Assembly (NCBI GenBank): GCA_026786225.1 | Contig: JAJAYN010000353.1 | Location: 1 to 7,821, forward strand | Origin: Burkholderiales bacterium | GTDB taxonomy: Bacteria > Pseudomonadota > Gammaproteobacteria > Burkholderiales > Usitatibacteraceae | Reading direction: 5' to 3' | Length of the DNA: 7,821 nt | Shown: one piece after another, positions 5,744 through 7,821 of the stretch | How positions within the stretch are numbered: the stretch's first letter is position 1 | How the letters are laid out: each line of letters starts with the position of its first letter | Program-made: the position numbers and the translations under genes | Notes under the pieces: model-generated | Database searches by the model: none | Told to the model about the DNA's origin: nothing | What the model saw: only the letters and a program-made list of their open reading frames with translations

Positions 5744-6155
5744 TCACAGATCGCTGCCGGGCAGCATTCGTACCTTGCAAAAGCCACTCTTATTTGTCTG
5801 CCTGCTGCTTTCATGCGGCGTTGCGCTTGCAATGCCAGCGCCAGGGAATCAGTCGGCGATGCTGGCAGAGGTCAAGTATCTGCTTACGTTCGTCGAGGCT
5901 TCGGATTGCCAATTCAATCGCAACGATATATGGCACGACGGCAAGGAAGCGCGCGCGCATCTTGAGACGAAATACGAATATCTCGTCAAGCGCAACGCGA
6001 TCAACAGTGCGGAGGATTTCATTGCGAAGGCCGCCACCAAAAGCAGCCTCAGCGGTCGCGAATATGAAATCAGATGCCCAAATGGAAAGGCACTGACCAG
6101 TGCCCGCTGGCTGTCGGATGAACTGCTGCGGTACCGCCGCGCGATGGAACACTAA
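5733..6155 (+). CDS. DUF5329-like exported protein
   Basis: This 140-residue protein has an N-terminal export signal with hydrophobic core at 18-33. Cleavage by signal peptidase I after ALA (31-33) is plausible. LLSC (25-28) resembles a loose lipobox, so a lipoprotein is an alternative. The mature part has the features I associate with DUF5329: YLLTFVEASDCQFNRNDIWH (49-68), KEARAHLETKYEYL (71-84), a central AEDFIAKAATKSSLSGREYEIRC region (93-115) and a C-terminal ARWLSDELLRYR (124-135). Cys59 and Cys115 could form a disulfide in the periplasm. Function is unknown for the family. ATG 5733 overlaps the end of the phosphatase gene and has AGAGAAG just upstream (5719-5725), suggesting translational coupling. 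Family naming is by recall, without a search. Confidence 0.75.
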   Translation: MFPDHRSLPGSIRTLQKPLLFVCLLLSCGVALAMPAPGNQSAMLAEVKYLLTFVEASDCQFNRNDIWHDGKEARAHLETKYEYLVKRNAINSAEDFIAKAATKSSLSGREYEIRCPNGKALTSARWLSDELLRYRRAMEH

Positions 6156-6157
6156 CG

Positions 6158-7009
6158 ATGAATGCAATTTCATGGACAGCATTGGGCTTCGGAATGGTGG
6201 CGGCAGCAGGTATCGGGCTGGTCTTATTTGGAAACTCCCGCTGGCAGGCCTCGACAGCGGCGCAGATGGCGCTGCTCGAAGCCGCCCGGGTGCCGGCAAC
6301 TGCGCGCCGCTACGACGTGCGCGAGCTTGACGGTCTACCCGCGCCGGTACAGCGCTACTTCCGCGCGGTGCTGAAGGACGGGCAGCCATTCATCGCCGCT
6401 GCCACCTTCGAGCTTGCGGGCACGATCAACATGTCGACCACCGCCGGCGACGACTGGAAGCCCTTCACCTCGACGCAGCGTGCGGTCACACATCGCCCAG
6501 GCTTCCTGTGGAACGGTCGAGTGGCCATGCTGCCCGGTTTGGTCGCGCATGTGCGCGACAGCTACATCGCCGGTGTCGGTACGCTGCACGCGGCGATGCT
6601 CGGCCTGTTCACGGTGGCTGAGGTACAGGGCGGTGGCGAGATCGCGCGTGGAGAACTCATGCGCTACTTCGCTGAAATGGCGTGGTACCCCACCGCACTG
6701 CTGCCCAGCCAGGGCGTGCGCTGGGAAGCGGTGGACGACAGATCGGCGAATGCCACGCTGGTGGACGGCACGGTCACCTTGACTCTGCTATTTACGTTCG
6801 ACGAGGCCGGGCTGATCACCTCGGTACACGCCGACGCGCGTGGTGCCGGCGTGGGCAAGGACATGGTCATGCTTCCTTGGGATTGCAGCGTCTCCAACTA
6901 CCAGTTGCGCCACGGCATGATGGTGCCGACCCGTGGCGGGACGGCCAAAGGGAGCAAGCCATACTTCGTCGGTGACCTCAAGTCGCTGGTCTACGAGTTC
7001 GTGTCGTGA
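6158..7009 (+). CDS. DUF6544-like membrane-anchored protein
   Basis: This 283-residue protein has an N-terminal hydrophobic segment (about 5-24) that probably anchors it in the inner membrane, with the bulk on the periplasmic or cytoplasmic side. Recognisable family stretches are LDGLPAPVQRYFRAVLKDGQP (57-77), GELMRYFAEMAWYPTALLP (165-183), GVRWEAVDDRSANATLVDG (186-204), LLFTFDEAGLI (210-220) and the C-terminal MMVPTRGGTAKGSKPYFVGD (254-273). These match what I recall of DUF6544, whose members have no known reaction. The pattern of strands with Trp and Tyr suggests a beta-rich fold that may hold a hydrophobic ligand; that is inference. ATG 6158 starts 2 nt after the preceding stop, with GGAA at 6146-6149 as a weak ribosome site. 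It is followed after 7 nt by the hydrolase gene, so co-expression with both neighbours is very likely. Confidence 0.8.
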   Translation: MNAISWTALGFGMVAAAGIGLVLFGNSRWQASTAAQMALLEAARVPATARRYDVRELDGLPAPVQRYFRAVLKDGQPFIAAATFELAGTINMSTTAGDDWKPFTSTQRAVTHRPGFLWNGRVAMLPGLVAHVRDSYIAGVGTLHAAMLGLFTVAEVQGGGEIARGELMRYFAEMAWYPTALLPSQGVRWEAVDDRSANATLVDGTVTLTLLFTFDEAGLITSVHADARGAGVGKDMVMLPWDCSVSNYQLRHGMMVPTRGGTAKGSKPYFVGDLKSLVYEFVS

Positions 7010-7016
7010 ACCTGCC

Positions 7017-7821
7017 ATGAAAACGCAGACGTGGCAGGCCCTGCTCGTCATACTCACCCTGACGACGGTGAGTGCAACGCTTCTCGTGAAATGGCGATTC
7101 GACAGCCACATGCTGCGCGCACGCGCGCACGCAGCTCAAGGTAGCGTGGTGCTGCCGACCCGCTGCGGCCTGATCGAGTACCAGGAGGTCGGCACCGGTA
7201 TACCTTTGTTGGCCATACACGGCAGCGGCGGTGGGCACGACCAGGGCATGGCGTTCGCGGGTGGGCTGGCGTCGCGAGGCATCCGCGTCATCGCGATGTC
7301 GCGCTTTGGCTATCTGCGCACGCCCATGCCGCCCGATGCTTCGGCTGCAGCGCAAGCTGACGCGCATGTCTGCCTGCTCGACGCATTGGCAATCCCCATC
7401 GCCGCCGTCATGGGCGGCTCGGCTGGCGCGCCATCGGCGTTGCAAATGGCCATCCGCCACCCGGACCGTGTCAGTGCGCTGATCCTGCTGGTGCCGCTGA
7501 CTTACAAGCCGACCACACTGGCGGATTCCGCACCGCCGCTTCCACCTTGGGTGGAGGCGACAATGATGCGGCTGATCGGATCGGATTTTCTGTTCTGGTC
7601 TGCGCTGTATCTGGCGCGCGACCAAGTGATCAAGGTTGTCCTTGCGACACCACCCGAACTGCTGAAAAATGCCAGTCTGCAGGAGCGGGCACGGGTCGAT
7701 GCAATGCTTGAGAACATCCTGCCGGTATCGCTGCGCGCCGAGGGCTTACGCAGCGATACTGCCGCGAGCAAGCAGCTGTTGCCATCGCCTTTGGAGTCGA
7801 TCCGATTGCCAACCTTGGTGA
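7017..7821 (+). CDS. Alpha/beta hydrolase, membrane-anchored, C-terminus beyond window
   Basis: The first 268 codons are visible. An N-terminal hydrophobic segment (about 8-24) suggests a membrane anchor or uncleaved signal. An alpha/beta hydrolase core follows: substrate-entry strand LIEYQEVGTG (52-61), oxyanion motif HGSGGG (68-73) and nucleophile elbow GGSAG (133-137) with Ser135 as the likely catalytic residue, then IRHPDRVSALILLVPL (146-161). A helical cap region occupies about 165-245, and SIRLPTLV (261-268) begins the strand that normally carries the catalytic Asp. That Asp and the His should lie past 7821. The substrate is unknown; esters or lactones are typical for this superfamily. 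ATG 7017 lies 7 nt after the upstream stop with no evident Shine-Dalgarno site, so translation may depend on coupling. It is the fourth visible gene of the operon that starts with the PAP2 phosphatase. Confidence 0.88.
   Translation, partial: MKTQTWQALLVILTLTTVSATLLVKWRFDSHMLRARAHAAQGSVVLPTRCGLIEYQEVGTGIPLLAIHGSGGGHDQGMAFAGGLASRGIRVIAMSRFGYLRTPMPPDASAAAQADAHVCLLDALAIPIAAVMGGSAGAPSALQMAIRHPDRVSALILLVPLTYKPTTLADSAPPLPPWVEATMMRLIGSDFLFWSALYLARDQVIKVVLATPPELLKNASLQERARVDAMLENILPVSLRAEGLRSDTAASKQLLPSPLESIRLPTLV

Overview
The window looks like chromosomal DNA from a moderately GC-rich proteobacterium, most likely a betaproteobacterium. I infer this from codon use, Shine-Dalgarno sites, an FNR-type box, a REP-like repeat with a GTTCG/CGAAC core, and the gene set (cyclic beta-1,2-glucan synthase, Usp, haem-binding EB_dh protein). 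No species can be named from the sequence alone.

Layout. Positions 1-1613 hold the N-terminal 537 codons of a giant cyclic beta-1,2-glucan synthase (NdvB/ChvB/Cgs family) on the minus strand; it runs off the left edge. Positions 1614-2626 form a gap of about 1 kb with no confident gene. It contains a weak minus-strand ORF (1669-1971), a TetR-style operator cluster without a visible regulator gene, a fragment of a repeat end, and an inverted repeat upstream of the next gene. A single-domain universal stress protein (2627-3067, +) follows. A regulatory region with a perfect FNR/ANR box (3200-3213), two palindromes and a short tandem repeat precedes an exported ethylbenzene-dehydrogenase-related haem protein (3318-4628, +). 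A 132-bp REP-like inverted pair (4725-4856) separates this from a compact plus-strand operon: a PAP2 membrane phosphatase (4991-5743), a DUF5329-like exported protein (5733-6155), a DUF6544-like membrane-anchored protein (6158-7009), and a membrane-anchored alpha/beta hydrolase that runs off the right edge (7017 onward).

How the genes may work together. Usp and the haem protein fit a low-oxygen or redox-stress module, with the FNR box pointing to anaerobic induction of the haem protein. The four-gene operon encodes only membrane or exported proteins, two of them from families of unknown function. Tight spacing (11-nt overlap, then 2-nt and 7-nt gaps) implies co-expression and perhaps a joint role in envelope lipid metabolism, but that is inference. 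The glucan synthase would make periplasmic osmoregulated glucans and is transcribed away from the rest.

I see no CRISPR array, tRNA, rRNA, intact insertion sequence or obvious defence system. The most interesting points are the stand-alone EB_dh haem protein with an atypical second haem motif and a rich upstream control region, and the PAP2/DUF5329/DUF6544/hydrolase operon.
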